A stretch of DNA of 8,032 nt from Chthoniobacteraceae bacterium (GCA_947478975.1 CANJYI010000117.1:1-8032), one strand, 5' to 3'; positions 1 through 7,433 are shown, numbered from the stretch's first letter. Notes: generated from the sequence alone by a model not told the origin. Made by a program: numbers and translations.

Positions 1-2
1 CC

Positions 3-809
3 ATGGAAGTTTTGCAGGGCACCCGTCTGGTAGCCCGCAGCCGGCCGAGGATCGTCGAGGAGTTCGAGGAGTGGCTGGTGGTGGAAAAACCCGCCCTGAT
101 GCAGGTCCACCCGAGCAAGCCGGGCGATCCCAACACCCTCTGGCACTACCTCTGCGATCTGCTCGCCTTTGAGCGGGTTAACGGCGGCGGAGTGTCCATC
201 ATCAACCGGCTCGACCGCGAGACCAGCGGCCTCACACTCGTCGCCAAAACGCGCGCCGCCGCCCGCTCCCTCTGCCAGCAAATGGAGGCGCGCCGCATTC
301 AAAAAAACTACACGGCCATTGTCTTCGGGTGGCCCGGGCAGGATCGCTGGGAGGTGGACGCGCCCCTCCTGCGGCAGGGCTTGCACCAGCCCTCACGCAT
401 CTGGCTCAAGCAGTGCGTTCATCCGGAAGGCAGCAGCGCCCAGACCCGTTTTGAAGTCCTCGCCCGTCTGGAAGAACCCGCGCCGCGTGCGCGCCGCTTC
501 GCGCTTGTGCGCGCCACGCCCCATACCGGCCGCATGCACCAGATTCGCGTGCATCTGGCCGCCTCGGGCCACCCCCTGGTGGGCGACAAGATTTACGGGC
601 CCGACGAGGGCTGCTACCTGGAGTTCATCGAGACCAGCTGGACGGAGTCCCTCCGGGAACGCCTCCTATTGGACAGGCACGCGCTCCATGCCAGCGGGCT
701 GCTGCTCGAGGAAAGCGGCCTCTGCTGGGAGGCACCGCTCCCGGCCGACATGGCCGCCTTTCTCGCCCCCTTGAAAAGCCCGGCCGCGCAGACTATTGGA
801 CCCGCTTAA
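3..809 (+). CDS. RluA-family RNA pseudouridine synthase
   Basis: This protein (268 aa) should isomerise uridine to pseudouridine in rRNA or tRNA in the cytoplasm. It has the family's catalytic signature NRLDRETSGL at residues 68-77, with D71 as the expected catalytic Asp; the more usual first residue is His. A second conserved block, TGRMHQIRVHL followed by GHPLVGDKIYG, spans about residues 175-199. There is no N-terminal S4 RNA-binding domain, so it resembles the short stand-alone RluA/TruC-like members, and the exact target uridine cannot be told. The ATG at base 3 is the first start available, but the window begins two bases earlier, so the true start could lie upstream. The TAA stop lies inside the 3' end of the convergent oxidoreductase gene. 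Family assignment is firm; subfamily is not. Confidence 0.93.
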   Translation: MEVLQGTRLVARSRPRIVEEFEEWLVVEKPALMQVHPSKPGDPNTLWHYLCDLLAFERVNGGGVSIINRLDRETSGLTLVAKTRAAARSLCQQMEARRIQKNYTAIVFGWPGQDRWEVDAPLLRQGLHQPSRIWLKQCVHPEGSSAQTRFEVLARLEEPAPRARRFALVRATPHTGRMHQIRVHLAASGHPLVGDKIYGPDEGCYLEFIETSWTESLRERLLLDRHALHASGLLLEESGLCWEAPLPADMAAFLAPLKSPAAQTIGPA

Positions 810-2871
810 ACTGCACCGCGTCGACGATCACATGGCCGTTGGTCCCCTCGTTGCGAATCTCGATCCAGCCTCCCCTGCCCTTCTCGAACACAAACTCGCC
901 AAGGGGCTGCAGCCGTCCGTCCTCGGCCGGCTTGCTGCGCTGGTCAACGCTCAGACGGGCCTCGCCTGAGGCGTGGTGTACGACGACCGGCACGTTGCTG
1001 GCTCGGTTGCCCAGCGCTGTGTAAGTGAGCGCCACCCGGTAGCGCCCAGCCTCGGGCAGCTCCGGAGTGAAACGCGCCTTTTGCGCTCCCTTCTCGGCGT
1101 TGCCATCGTGCCTGTAGCCGCTGCCGACAAAAGGCCCGGCGGCGCTGCCTTCCACGCTGAACCCGACCAACTCCGCATCCGTGTCGTCAAGGACGATGCC
1201 GCCCAGCTCCGCCTTGGAAACCGCTCCCGCCTCCTGCGGCGACACCTCAAAATCGAGCATCTGGCGGTCCGCCTCCAAGCGCGCCTTGAGCCTGGAGTAG
1301 TCCACCTCCTGCACCGACTTCCCCTCCTCGATTGCCAATACCGCGGCAGTCGCTGCGCTCTGCCCCAACACCATGAACACCGGCTCCATCCGGATGCTCC
1401 CGTAGGCGATGTGGCTCGCACTCATGCACACGGGCACGAGCAGGTTTGCGCACTCGGACGCCTTGGGCCGGATGCTGCGGTAGCTGATCGGATAGGGCCG
1501 GCTCTTGACCTGCACATCGCCCTCGTTCCGCACAGAACCGTCCGCCGCCACGTACCGCTGCACGTGGTGGGAGTCCATGTTGTAGGCACCCATGCCCACA
1601 CTGTCTTCGACGACCTCCTTCCGCCGGCAGTTCTTCTCGCTCATGACATAGTCGCCGACCATCCGGCGCGCTTCGCGAATGTAGAGCTGGCGCGGCCAAT
1701 TTCCATTTTCAGTAAACTCGTCCTTGGCGAGCCCCAGCTTTTGAAAGGCCGCGCGCACTTCATCCGGCACCCGCGGATGGTGGGCGTAGGTCCACATCAA
1801 CCCCTTCTGCCAGCTCTCGTGAGCCTTCCAGATCCGGTCGCGCACCGCGTAATCGCCGTCCGCGTAATCCCAGTTCTGGCCGATAAAATCGGTGCTCACG
1901 GCAAAGTTGTTGTTTGTGTCTGTTTTGCGGTTGGGCATCCACACGGGGTTCCAAGAGATGCGCTTGTCCCCCGCCTCGACATTGCGCAGAGCCAGCTCAA
2001 ACCACTGGGGATCGTAGTCGGCGGGCTTCTCCCAAATCCGCCGGTTTTCGGGCACATCCGTGGTGCACATCCGGAAGTTGTACGCCTGGATTTTGCGGTC
2101 CCCGGCGCCGTCGATGCCGGCCGCCTGCGCGATTCCGGGAAGCAGCCCGCTCTTGGGATCTCCGGGAACCTTGTAGGGATCGACCTTTGCTGCAAGGAAC
2201 TGATGGGATTTGGCGTGCTGCGCTGCGACGCCGTTGAGCGTCTCGCCGTAGGTAGCGTTTGCCTCGCGCCCGACGGCATAACCGACGCCTGCCTTGGCCA
2301 TGAGATCCCCTTCGTAACTGGCGTCGATGAACATCTTTCCCTCAAAGGTGCGCCCGCTCTCCATCTTAATCTGCAGGATACGCGTCCCCTCCTTGAGCAC
2401 TCCCTTTTTCAAATCCAGCCGCTCGCCACGCACCACGGTCACCTTCCCAGCAACCTCCGCCAACATCCTGTCGTACAGAGCCGTAGCCACGTGCGGCTCA
2501 AACGTCCACATCGTGTCCTCCTGTCCGGCCACGCCGTGGTTTTTCCGCGAAAAATACTCCTCCTTCGTCCCGTGGCTCCATTTCGCCGGCTCTGCGTAGT
2601 GCTGGAAAACCCGCTGGTAAAACTCCCGGGAAATTCCGCCGATGGCCTTCTTGTTGCCGATATCGGTCGCCCCGAGTCCCCCCGTGGTGAGACCGCCGAG
2701 GTGCTTGGTGGGCTCGATGAGGACGACGGCCTTTCCCATGCGCGCCGCCTGGATCGCAGCGGTGATTCCCCCGGAGGTGCCTCCATACACCACAATCTCG
2801 TACGGATCCGCCCAGAGGGAGCCCGGCACAACACAAAGGAAAGCGGCAAGAAAACAGGGGGTGGATTTCAT
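793..2871 (-). CDS. Exported FAD-dependent oxidoreductase with C-terminal golvesin/Xly-like domain
   Basis: A 692-aa protein. Residues 1-21 form a Sec-type signal peptide (MKSTPCFLAAF..., cleavage probably after SLWA), without a twin-arginine motif. The mature protein opens with a Rossmann FAD-binding segment: GGTSGG at 30-35 and an acidic E53 at the end of the second strand, expected to hold the ADP ribose. GGLTTGGLG follows at 59-67. This matches the FAD-dependent oxidoreductase family (FAD_oxidored type). Residues about 558-692 look like the beta-sandwich golvesin/xanthan-lyase CBD-like domain, with a V(D/L)DDTD-like start and ending DAVQFKRV. Such proteins are common beside polysaccharide-degradation genes, but the substrate is unknown. 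The ATG at 2871 is preferred over a TTG at 2925, because it places the signal peptide at the N-terminus; a GGAG lies 13 nt upstream. It follows ybeY by 61 bp and may be the last operon gene or have its own promoter. Confidence 0.88.
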   Translation of the reverse strand: MKSTPCFLAAFLCVVPGSLWADPYEIVVYGGTSGGITAAIQAARMGKAVVLIEPTKHLGGLTTGGLGATDIGNKKAIGGISREFYQRVFQHYAEPAKWSHGTKEEYFSRKNHGVAGQEDTMWTFEPHVATALYDRMLAEVAGKVTVVRGERLDLKKGVLKEGTRILQIKMESGRTFEGKMFIDASYEGDLMAKAGVGYAVGREANATYGETLNGVAAQHAKSHQFLAAKVDPYKVPGDPKSGLLPGIAQAAGIDGAGDRKIQAYNFRMCTTDVPENRRIWEKPADYDPQWFELALRNVEAGDKRISWNPVWMPNRKTDTNNNFAVSTDFIGQNWDYADGDYAVRDRIWKAHESWQKGLMWTYAHHPRVPDEVRAAFQKLGLAKDEFTENGNWPRQLYIREARRMVGDYVMSEKNCRRKEVVEDSVGMGAYNMDSHHVQRYVAADGSVRNEGDVQVKSRPYPISYRSIRPKASECANLLVPVCMSASHIAYGSIRMEPVFMVLGQSAATAAVLAIEEGKSVQEVDYSRLKARLEADRQMLDFEVSPQEAGAVSKAELGGIVLDDTDAELVGFSVEGSAAGPFVGSGYRHDGNAEKGAQKARFTPELPEAGRYRVALTYTALGNRASNVPVVVHHASGEARLSVDQRSKPAEDGRLQPLGEFVFEKGRGGWIEIRNEGTNGHVIVDAVQFKRVQ

Positions 2872-2932
2872 ACGCCCCACCCCACTCCAGGCCGTCCCCA
2901 CTTGCAAGCAGGCGTTCGCCCTCAAACACCCC

Positions 2933-3391
2933 CTATTCCACAGGAAGGCAGGCCGCCCAAACCCTGTCCTGAACCGCGTGCATCGCCGTGCGCTCGGCCT
3001 CCGTGCCGTCGAGGAAGCCGTTCAAATGCAGCAGTCCATGCACGATGTAGAGCGCCGCCTCCGCTGCCGCACCGTGGCCGAACTCGGCTCCGCAACGCGC
3101 CGCCGTATCCGCGCTCAGCACGATCTCGCCGTGCTCGAAAGTAATGACGTCCGTGGCGCCGGGAATATCCATGAACTGCCGGTGGATTTTGTCGATACGC
3201 GCGTCGCTGACCAACGTGACGACCACCTCCTCGAGACTGCAGAGCGCATACAGACCGTCGGCGGACTCAAGCGCGCACAAGGCCAGTGCACGCCGCGCGA
3301 AACGCAACAGCGCAGCAACCGGCAGAGCCACCCCCCGCTGCCGGTTGAGCAGGACGACTTCGGGCAAACGGCTGTCGTGCGCCTCACTCAT
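2933..3391 (-). CDS. ybeY: rRNA maturation endoribonuclease YbeY (Asp-ligand variant)
   Basis: A 152-aa protein of normal YbeY length. YbeY is a zinc-dependent cytoplasmic RNase involved in 16S rRNA 3'-end maturation and ribosome quality control. The family block TDVITFEHGEIVLS lies at 80-93 and the metal motif VHGLLHLNGFLDG at 117-129. H118 and H122 match the first two zinc ligands; the third position is D128 instead of His (codon GAC, reading frame intact). The Arg before the TDV block (R59 in E. coli) aligns with M74. From memory, Bacteroidota YbeY proteins show a similar pattern (HLCGYKD and YTDIITF), so this is probably a subfamily and not a broken gene. It starts 15 nt after the pgpH-like stop with no clear Shine-Dalgarno site, which suggests translational coupling. 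The phoH and pgpH neighbours support the name. Confidence 0.92.
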   Translation of the reverse strand: MSEAHDSRLPEVVLLNRQRGVALPVAALLRFARRALALCALESADGLYALCSLEEVVVTLVSDARIDKIHRQFMDIPGATDVITFEHGEIVLSADTAARCGAEFGHGAAAEAALYIVHGLLHLNGFLDGTEAERTAMHAVQDRVWAACLPVE

Positions 3392-3406
3392 GGAATTGCG
3401 CCGGGT

Positions 3407-5026
3407 TTACCCGCGGACGGGAGCGCGTTCCTCGCGGCTGGAACGGCCGGAAGAACTCACCGGCTTCGGGTAGGCGATGCGCGTGTGCAACATGCTGCGC
3501 AGGGTGCGCTTGAAGCTCTCGCCCACCTCGGTCAATTCGGAAAGCCGCAGATCGCACTCCTTGAGCTCCCCCTGGGCGAGCCGCTTTTGGATGAGCTCCT
3601 CCACGAGCTGGTCGATCTTGTGCGGGGTGACCTTGTCCAAGGAACGGGAGGCGCTTTCCACGGAATCCGCCAGGCTGATGATGGCGCACTCCCGGGTCTG
3701 CGGCCGGGGCCCGCGGTAGCGAAAGGACTCCTCCCGCACCTCCGGGGGTTCCTCGTCGTGCTCCCCCTCCGCAAGGGCTGCCGCGCGCCAGGCCTCCTGC
3801 TGCTCAAGGGCCTTGCGGTAAAAAAAGTAAACCGTCGACGCCCCGTGGTGCTGTTGGATGACGTCGATAATCTCGCGGTTGAGCCGGTGTTTCAGCGCCA
3901 GATCCACGCCTTCCTTCACGTGGGCGATGATGATCAGCGCGCTCATGGTGGGCGCCAGATCTTCGTGGGCGTTTCGCCCGTGCCGCGCGTTCTCCACAAA
4001 ATACTCGGGCTTCACCAGCTTGCCCACGTCGTGGAAATAGGAACAAACCCGCGCCATGGCGGCGTTGGCTCCGACGGCCTCGGCGGCCGCCTCCGCAAGC
4101 TGGGCCACCATCAGGCTGTGATGGTAGCTCCCGGGCGCCTCCAGCGTCATGCGCTTGAGCAGCGGGTGGTTTAAGTCCGCCAACTCCAGCCACGTAATCG
4201 GCGTGGTAATCCGGAAAACCCCCTCCAACACCGGCAGGATCCCAGAAATCAGCAAGGCCCCCCCGATTCCCCCGCCGAAGGCCGCGCCGCATTGCCAGGC
4301 GAGCTTGTCCCAGCTGAACAAGGCCGACTGCTCCCCAAGGAAGCCGCCCGCCCTGCCCAGCAACAGACCCAGCACCAAGGTCGCCCCTCCCACCAGCGTG
4401 CCAGCCCACAACAAATCCGTCCGCCGCCGCACGTCCCGCGTGGTCAGGGCGCCCACAAACCCGCACAAAAGGCTGATCACCAAAAATCGGGCGTCCAAGC
4501 CTCCGTTGAGCATCGCGCCAAAAAGGCTTCCGAAAATCGCCAGCACAATGCCCAACCGCTGCCCGAGCAGCACGGAAATGAGCATCGGCCCCAACGCATA
4601 GGGCACCATCAGCGACCAGAACTGCTGGCGGTCCGCCCCCGTCCATTCCGCAAAGGCAGGCGCCACAGCCTCCTGCGCCCCGGCGGCCACACACCGCACC
4701 GCCCACACGTGGCCCACCAGCGTGCCCAGCAACAGAAACAGCCGTCCATTGTCGCTCCAGACGCTCCTGTGGTTCATCCACACCAGCGCCACTGCCAGTA
4801 CATACACAAAAAACTCCACCAGCAGACGCTGCGCCGCCTCCGGTTGCGCGCAGTCCCCCGAGACGAGGGAAACCAGCACCAGCGCCAGCCCTCCTATGAC
4901 GGTCCAGCGGGCAAGCCCCCCGCACTTGAGCGAATCCAGCCACTCGCTTTGGCGCAGCCGCCGCCGCCACTTGGCAGAAGCCAGCCCTCTTCGGATGAGC
5001 CGTTGGCGGGTGAAAAAGGAAAACAT
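3407..5026 (-). CDS. pgpH: Membrane HD-domain phosphodiesterase, PgpH/YqfF (7TM-HD) family
   Basis: A 539-aa inner-membrane protein. Residues 41-268 hold about seven or eight hydrophobic segments (roughly 41-56, 66-84, 95-115, 138-155, 157-174, 181-196, 205-224, 246-268). The cytoplasmic HD domain follows, with all expected metal ligands visible: H303 in GSYHHS, H332-D333 in FHDVGK, H369 in AHVKEG, H393-H394 in QQHHG and D454 in LADSVE. The segment FRYRGPRPQTRE before LADSVE is also typical. Characterised PgpH proteins hydrolyse cyclic-di-AMP to pApA; this activity is inferred here. PgpH proteins are usually about 700 aa or longer with a large extracellular domain between TM1 and TM2. Here that loop is only about ten residues, so the domain is absent. 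The C-terminal 20 residues are rich in Ser, Arg and Pro. The gene starts 21 nt after the phoH stop without an evident Shine-Dalgarno site. Confidence 0.9.
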   Translation of the reverse strand: MFSFFTRQRLIRRGLASAKWRRRLRQSEWLDSLKCGGLARWTVIGGLALVLVSLVSGDCAQPEAAQRLLVEFFVYVLAVALVWMNHRSVWSDNGRLFLLLGTLVGHVWAVRCVAAGAQEAVAPAFAEWTGADRQQFWSLMVPYALGPMLISVLLGQRLGIVLAIFGSLFGAMLNGGLDARFLVISLLCGFVGALTTRDVRRRTDLLWAGTLVGGATLVLGLLLGRAGGFLGEQSALFSWDKLAWQCGAAFGGGIGGALLISGILPVLEGVFRITTPITWLELADLNHPLLKRMTLEAPGSYHHSLMVAQLAEAAAEAVGANAAMARVCSYFHDVGKLVKPEYFVENARHGRNAHEDLAPTMSALIIIAHVKEGVDLALKHRLNREIIDVIQQHHGASTVYFFYRKALEQQEAWRAAALAEGEHDEEPPEVREESFRYRGPRPQTRECAIISLADSVESASRSLDKVTPHKIDQLVEELIQKRLAQGELKECDLRLSELTEVGESFKRTLRSMLHTRIAYPKPVSSSGRSSREERAPVRG

Positions 5027-5047
5027 GAAACGTAGCGGAAGCTGGAC

Positions 5048-6025
5048 TTAACAGGCCCTCGGCGGCTCCTCCGTCCCGCGGTGGCGCCGGTACGCGCGAA
5101 TAATGGTCGCCACCAGACCGTGGCGCACGACGTCGGTTTCACTGAAATGACAGAAGCCAATCCCCTCGACCCCCCGGAGCGCCTGGATGGCTTCCACCAG
5201 GCCGGAGCGGCGGTTGCGGGGCAGGTCGATCTGGGTCTGGTCCCCCGTGATGACGCACTTGGAATCCAACCCAAGGCGCGTCAGAAACATGAACATCTGC
5301 TCGGTGGTGGTGTTCTGCGCCTCGTCGAGCACGATGAAGGAACGGGCAAGCGTGCGCCCCCGCATGTAGGCAAGCGGGGCAATCTCGATGATGTTCCGCT
5401 CCATGCAGCGCGCCAGTTCGTCGGGTTCGAGCATGTCCTGGAGCGCGTCGTAAAGCGGGCGCAAGTAGGGCATGATCTTTTCCTTCAAGTCCCCTGGCAA
5501 AAAGCCCAGCGCCTCCCCGGCCTCCACGGCCGGCCGCGTCAAAATGATGCGCGAGACCATGTCCTTTTTAAGCGCCGCCACCGCCATGGCCATCGCCAGA
5601 TAGGTCTTGCCCGTGCCGGCGGGGCCGACCCCGAAAACAATGTCGTTCGCGTGAATCGCCTCCACGTAGGCGCGCTGGTTTTCCGTCTTGGGCATGACCG
5701 CCGCCCGGCGCGCGCCCACCGTCAGACGCGTCTCGCTCAACTGGTCCAGGCCGGGGATGCCGGGCTCGTTGAGCGCGCGCACCGCATACTGGAACTCCTG
5801 CCGCCGGATGCTCACCCCCTTTTGGCGGGCCCGCTCCAGTTGCTGGAAAAGCGAGCGCACCTTGGCCACCTGTTCCCCCTCGCCCTCGACACGCAGCCAT
5901 CCCTCCCGGGAGGTCAGATGCACCCCAAATTCCTGCTCAAGCCCCTTGAGCAGGTTCAAATCGTTCGCGTAGAGCGCCTGTAAAACACGCCCACTTTCAA
6001 ACTGCAGCGTTTCAACTTCACTCAT
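5048..6025 (-). CDS. phoH: PhoH-family P-loop ATPase
   Basis: A 325-aa cytoplasmic protein of the PhoH/YbeZ family. These are NTPases that associate with YbeY and RNA metabolism and are thought to have RNA helicase-like activity. The Walker A motif GPAGTGKT is at 134-141 and the Walker B-like VLDEAQN at 232-238. Further family blocks are ILTRPAVEAGE, GFLPGD, PLAYMRGRT and ITGDQTQIDLP. The N-terminal 110 residues contain a small KH-like segment, as in other long PhoH proteins. I chose the ATG at 6025: the longer reading begins with TTG at 6073, lacks family-like residues, and would overlap the upstream gene by 28 bp. The chosen start leaves a 20-nt gap after that gene. No strong Shine-Dalgarno site precedes it. 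Confidence 0.95.
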   Translation of the reverse strand: MSEVETLQFESGRVLQALYANDLNLLKGLEQEFGVHLTSREGWLRVEGEGEQVAKVRSLFQQLERARQKGVSIRRQEFQYAVRALNEPGIPGLDQLSETRLTVGARRAAVMPKTENQRAYVEAIHANDIVFGVGPAGTGKTYLAMAMAVAALKKDMVSRIILTRPAVEAGEALGFLPGDLKEKIMPYLRPLYDALQDMLEPDELARCMERNIIEIAPLAYMRGRTLARSFIVLDEAQNTTTEQMFMFLTRLGLDSKCVITGDQTQIDLPRNRRSGLVEAIQALRGVEGIGFCHFSETDVVRHGLVATIIRAYRRHRGTEEPPRAC

Positions 6026-6045
6026 AGCAGCGGGTCGCCGGTGCT

Positions 6046-6480
6046 TTACCGGAACCCATAAGCCAAAGACCAAACCGTCCGCTCCTCTGTAGACTTCTCC
6101 ACCTCGACCAAAATATAGTACGTCCCCGTGCGCTTGGGTCTGATCCGGGCCGCCGCCGTCTGCCCCTTCTGCCGGAACTCCTCCTCGGCAAGCTTCCCTT
6201 GGCTGTCATACACGTGCACCGAGATCTTGGCCCCCTTGCAGTCAGTACCCATCCAGAACCAGTACTCGTTTCCCTTGAAGAGCTGATGCGGAATCGGCTT
6301 GGGCTGGCCGGAGGGCATGTCGCCTCCCCAATGCTCCACGCGCACGGTGAACCCCTCCTTGACCGCGGGAATCGCCGCCTCCAGTGCGAAGGAAAGCGCG
6401 TCGTTGATTGTTCCGCGCGCCGTCATCGGACCGCTTAAAACGGTCAGCAAACCGAACGTTGCCAGTATGATCCTTTTCAC
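6046..6480 (-). CDS. Small exported protein, possible PPC-like beta domain
   Basis: A 144-aa protein of unknown function. It starts with a signal peptide (MKRIILATFGLLTVLSG..., cleavage near residue 20-22), so it is exported to the periplasm or beyond. After a short helical stretch (26-40), residues about 43-144 look all-beta. The run from YWFWMGTDC through ISVHVYDSQGKL to RIRPKRTGTYYILVEVE (73-128) resembles the bacterial pre-peptidase C-terminal (PPC) fold, in which a Gly-Thr-Tyr turn leads to the last strands. This resemblance is from eye inspection only. No catalytic motif is visible. The start is GTG, supported by a GGAG eight nt upstream and by the signal peptide. It lies 18 nt after the 279-aa gene and 20 nt before phoH, so it is almost certainly co-transcribed with both. 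Confidence 0.78.
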   Translation of the reverse strand: MKRIILATFGLLTVLSGPMTARGTINDALSFALEAAIPAVKEGFTVRVEHWGGDMPSGQPKPIPHQLFKGNEYWFWMGTDCKGAKISVHVYDSQGKLAEEEFRQKGQTAAARIRPKRTGTYYILVEVEKSTEERTVWSLAYGFR

Positions 6481-6488
6481 AAAAAATT

Positions 6489-6492
6489 CTCC
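6489..6492 (-). promoter_or_regulatory. Shine-Dalgarno site (GGAG) for the GTG-started 144-aa gene
   Basis: GGAG on the minus strand, with an 8-nt spacer to the GTG at 6480. It lies in the 18-nt gap after the previous stop codon and decides the GTG start. Confidence 0.7.
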
Positions 6493-6498
6493 GGTTCC

Positions 6499-7338
6499 TT
6501 ATTTGCCCTTGGCCTGCACCGCCGCCACGAGTTCTCCGCACCGCTGCCCGATGTCCTTGACGTCCTTTTCACTGATATTGTCACCGTTGGAAACCCCCAT
6601 GAGCGGCTGGATGGTTTTCAAGCCGGCCAGAATCTTGGAAATCAGCTCGCCCTTCTGGACATCACTGGGCAGCGCCTTGAGCCGCACATTGAAATGGTCG
6701 ATGAGCACCGGCTGGTGCAGCAGTTCGGCCCCGTCCTTGGAATAGCTCTTGCCCACCACCGTCGCGAGGGCTTCGGTGCCCCGCAACCAGCCGCCTAGGC
6801 TCACCAACTGCGCCAGCGACTCGCTGTTGAGCTCGATCATCGCCTGCCGCACATCCGCAAGAGCCAGATCCAACTCCTTGCGCACATCCATCCACTTGCG
6901 TTTGTCCGCAAACTCCACAATCGAATTGGCCCGGCTCCGCACCGCCCGCTCCACGCCAATGGCCTTGGCCAGAGAGCGCACGCTGTTGCCGATGTTTTTG
7001 ACCTCCTCGGAATTCTCGGCCTCCACCGCGATAAAACCCTCCGCAATCACCACGCCGAGCATGAGAGAAACCTGCTCCTTGCCACCGGCGGGAGCGGCCA
7101 TCGTCTTCTGCGGGCGCAGCACCTCGGGCCAACTGGGCTTGCCCAGCTTGTCGAGGACGGCAAACACTTCACTCGGGACGGGTACCACCACTTGGTCGAC
7201 AAGCTTTGCCTCCTTTGGAAATTGATTTACGGCAATGGTCTTTGCCGGCTGGGCCGCGGGGGCCGCCTTCAGTGAAGCGACGGGGGCTTGAGCAAGCGAA
7301 AGAGCACCAGCCAGCGCCCACAGGGTTCGTTGATTCAT
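6499..7338 (-). CDS. Exported protein of unknown function, helical
   Basis: A 279-aa protein that I do not recognise. Residues 1-26 look like a Sec signal peptide (MNQRTLWALAGALSLAQAP..., cleavage near SLKA-AP), followed by an Ala/Pro-rich linker to about residue 33. The mature part is mostly amphipathic helix: an acidic/basic segment rich in E, K, R and A covers about 104-175, and a further helical part covers 205-279. It has a single Cys (C267) and no recognisable enzyme motif or membrane anchor. A segment at 90-110 (VSLMLGVVIAEGFIAVEAEN) is hydrophobic but broken by charged residues, more like a buried core helix. It is the first gene of the putative operon, with GAGG 10 nt before the ATG. 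Its close spacing to the 144-aa gene suggests the two exported proteins work together; this is inference. Confidence 0.8.
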   Translation of the reverse strand: MNQRTLWALAGALSLAQAPVASLKAAPAAQPAKTIAVNQFPKEAKLVDQVVVPVPSEVFAVLDKLGKPSWPEVLRPQKTMAAPAGGKEQVSLMLGVVIAEGFIAVEAENSEEVKNIGNSVRSLAKAIGVERAVRSRANSIVEFADKRKWMDVRKELDLALADVRQAMIELNSESLAQLVSLGGWLRGTEALATVVGKSYSKDGAELLHQPVLIDHFNVRLKALPSDVQKGELISKILAGLKTIQPLMGVSNGDNISEKDVKDIGQRCGELVAAVQAKGK

Positions 7339-7348
7339 AGTCGTGAAA

Positions 7349-7352
7349 CCTC
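7349..7352 (-). promoter_or_regulatory. Shine-Dalgarno site (GAGG) for the first operon gene
   Basis: GAGG on the minus strand, with a 10-nt spacer to the ATG at 7338. I found no convincing -35/-10 pair for the operon between here and the tRNA gene. Confidence 0.6.
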
Positions 7353-7433
7353 ATTCTCGGCCATCTCCGCCAAAACTCAACTCCCCCTTTTTGCCCTTTT
7401 CCCTCCAGCGAAGGATCCCGAATGATTTAGAGT

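Noticed and set aside
2872..2925. TTG start giving an extra 18 residues on the oxidoreductase
   Set aside because: The extension would bury the signal peptide; the ATG at 2871 gives a normal one.
973..3144. A 723-codon open frame on the plus strand opposite the oxidoreductase and ybeY genes
   Set aside because: It is antisense to two well-supported genes, its product is rich in Arg, His and Pro with no family motif, and long antisense frames are expected in GC-rich DNA.
2642..4174. A 510-codon open frame on the plus strand opposite ybeY and the pgpH-like gene
   Set aside because: Same reasoning: antisense to conserved genes with intact catalytic motifs, and no recognisable protein family.
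4292..5035. A 247-codon open frame on the plus strand opposite the membrane part of the pgpH-like gene
   Set aside because: The product is low-complexity (Gln, His, Pro, Arg), and the opposite strand encodes the hydrophobic helices.
6026..6073. TTG start giving an extra 16 residues on PhoH
   Set aside because: It overlaps the upstream gene by 28 bp and adds residues unlike the family; the ATG at 6025 fits better.
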